Source of the DNA: Acidobacteriota bacterium
GTDB lineage: Bacteria > Acidobacteriota > Terriglobia > UBA7540
DNA: 6,086 bases
Direction of reading: 5' to 3'
Assembly (NCBI GenBank): GCA_021828225.1
Contig: JAKASH010000202.1
Location: 1-6,086 of the forward strand
Part shown: in pieces, positions 5,570 to 6,086 of the stretch
Layout of the letters: every line of letters begins with the position of its first letter
Position numbering within the stretch: position 1 is the stretch's first letter
Position numbers and translations under genes: made by a program
Notes under the pieces: generated by a model
What the model saw: the letters and a program-made list of their open reading frames with translations, nothing else
The model's database searches: none
Told to the model about the DNA's origin: nothing

Positions 5570-6086
5570 TCAGGCAAACTGGTTCAGGTCGATCTCGTCG
5601 TCCCAGTGCTCACCCGAAGTCGCGATGGCTTCGTAGCTGACCTCTTCGCCTGTGTAGGCGGATTGGCGAGCCATCATGCAGCTGAGCGCCGACTCCACTC
5701 CCTGCGCCGCCTGGTTGTGGAACTTGTTGTTCAGAATGCTGTCCACGAAAGACATCTTCTTGTCCGGGTCCGCTTCCGCCAAGTTGTCATGGAAGACGCC
5801 TGAGGCGGAGAACTTTCCACCACCTGCCTGAGAACCAGAACCCGCCCATTTCCAGGCATTCTCGCCGTAGATCGCTACCGGGCCGGAGTAATGCGTCTCC
5901 GAAACGCCCTTGGTGCCGAAAAACTTCCAGCCCACATCCCACCAGCCCTTGTCAAACTGCGTCGAGCCGAACGTCATACTGACACCGTTGGGATATTTGA
6001 AGACCACGCTGTAGTTTGTATACGCATCGCCATGATCGGGACGGTACTTGTTATTGCCCGAGGCGGACGCTTTGACTGGATGCCCC
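5570..6086 (-). CDS. Gfo/Idh/MocA family oxidoreductase, C-terminal part (runs off the window)
   Basis: The frame is open from the right edge to TGA at 5570-5572, giving 171 visible residues. A GTG at 6007 is internal, because family-like sequence continues upstream of it (NNKYRPDHGDAYTNYS). The visible part is the C-terminal domain: FKYPNGVSMTFGSTQF, then KGWWDVGWKFFGTKGVSE, and near the end SALSCMMARQSAYTGEEV, typical of Gfo/Idh/MocA proteins that are often Tat-exported in Acidobacteriota and Planctomycetota. The N-terminal Rossmann half and any signal peptide lie outside. The TIM-barrel isomerase gene follows after 26 bases, suggesting oxidation of a sugar or glycoside followed by rearrangement of the keto product. 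It is a different subfamily from the two other oxidoreductases here: the Trp-rich WWDVGWKFFGTKG segment is absent from both. NAD(P) dependence is assumed from the family. Confidence 0.87.
   Translation of the reverse strand, partial: GHPVKASASGNNKYRPDHGDAYTNYSVVFKYPNGVSMTFGSTQFDKGWWDVGWKFFGTKGVSETHYSGPVAIYGENAWKWAGSGSQAGGGKFSASGVFHDNLAEADPDKKMSFVDSILNNKFHNQAAQGVESALSCMMARQSAYTGEEVSYEAIATSGEHWDDEIDLNQFA

Noticed and set aside
4605..5640. Several overlapping plus-strand frames opposite the TIM-barrel gene
   Set aside because: They are antisense shadows of a GC-rich gene: Arg/His/Pro-rich translations without motifs, while the minus-strand frame has a Tat signal and all metal ligands.

Overview
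The window looks like a chromosomal piece of a moderately GC-rich soil or sediment bacterium. Acidobacteriota (Solibacter/Bryobacter-like) is my best guess, with Planctomycetota as an alternative. The reasons are three different Gfo/Idh/MocA oxidoreductases in 6 kb, a Tat-exported TIM-barrel sugar isomerase, stand-alone SIS-domain sugar-phosphate enzymes, and a small zinc-ribbon protein of a type I associate with acidobacterial genomes. This assignment rests on protein style only; there is no rRNA or other marker gene here.

Layout. Positions 1-480 (+) hold the C-terminal part of a Gfo/Idh/MocA oxidoreductase, whose frame carries a TAG two codons into the window. After a 193-base gap, 674-1708 (+) encodes a GlmS-like isomerase without glutaminase domain (glucosamine-6-phosphate deaminase/isomerase type). 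It converges on 1769-2956 (-), a complete second Gfo/Idh/MocA oxidoreductase. A gap of about 380 bases with small inverted repeats and -10-like sequences leads to 3338-3628 (+), a 96-residue protein with two CxxC pairs. This converges on 3794-4411 (-), a GmhA-like SIS isomerase with a TTG start and a strong Shine-Dalgarno site. After a 229-base gap, the right end is a probable two-gene operon on the minus strand: a third Gfo/Idh/MocA oxidoreductase (5' part beyond the window, stop at 5570), then a Tat-signal xylose-isomerase-like TIM-barrel protein (4641-5543), 26 bases apart.

How the genes fit together. Five of the six recognisable products act on sugars or sugar phosphates: three NAD(P)-dependent sugar dehydrogenase-type proteins, two SIS-fold aldose/ketose enzymes and one metal-dependent TIM-barrel isomerase/epimerase. 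The right-hand pair (oxidoreductase plus exported TIM-barrel isomerase) resembles the gene sets used to oxidise and rearrange sugars or glycosides outside the cytoplasm through keto-sugar intermediates. The SIS proteins suggest cytoplasmic handling of amino-sugar or other sugar phosphates. Strand switches between most genes argue against one operon; it is better seen as a carbohydrate-metabolism neighbourhood. Substrates cannot be read from the sequence.

I see no tRNA, rRNA, CRISPR array, insertion sequence, integrase or phage gene. The most worthwhile leads are the right-hand exported-sugar-enzyme pair, the zinc-ribbon protein, the altered active-site residue in the GmhA-like protein, and the stop codon at the left edge.
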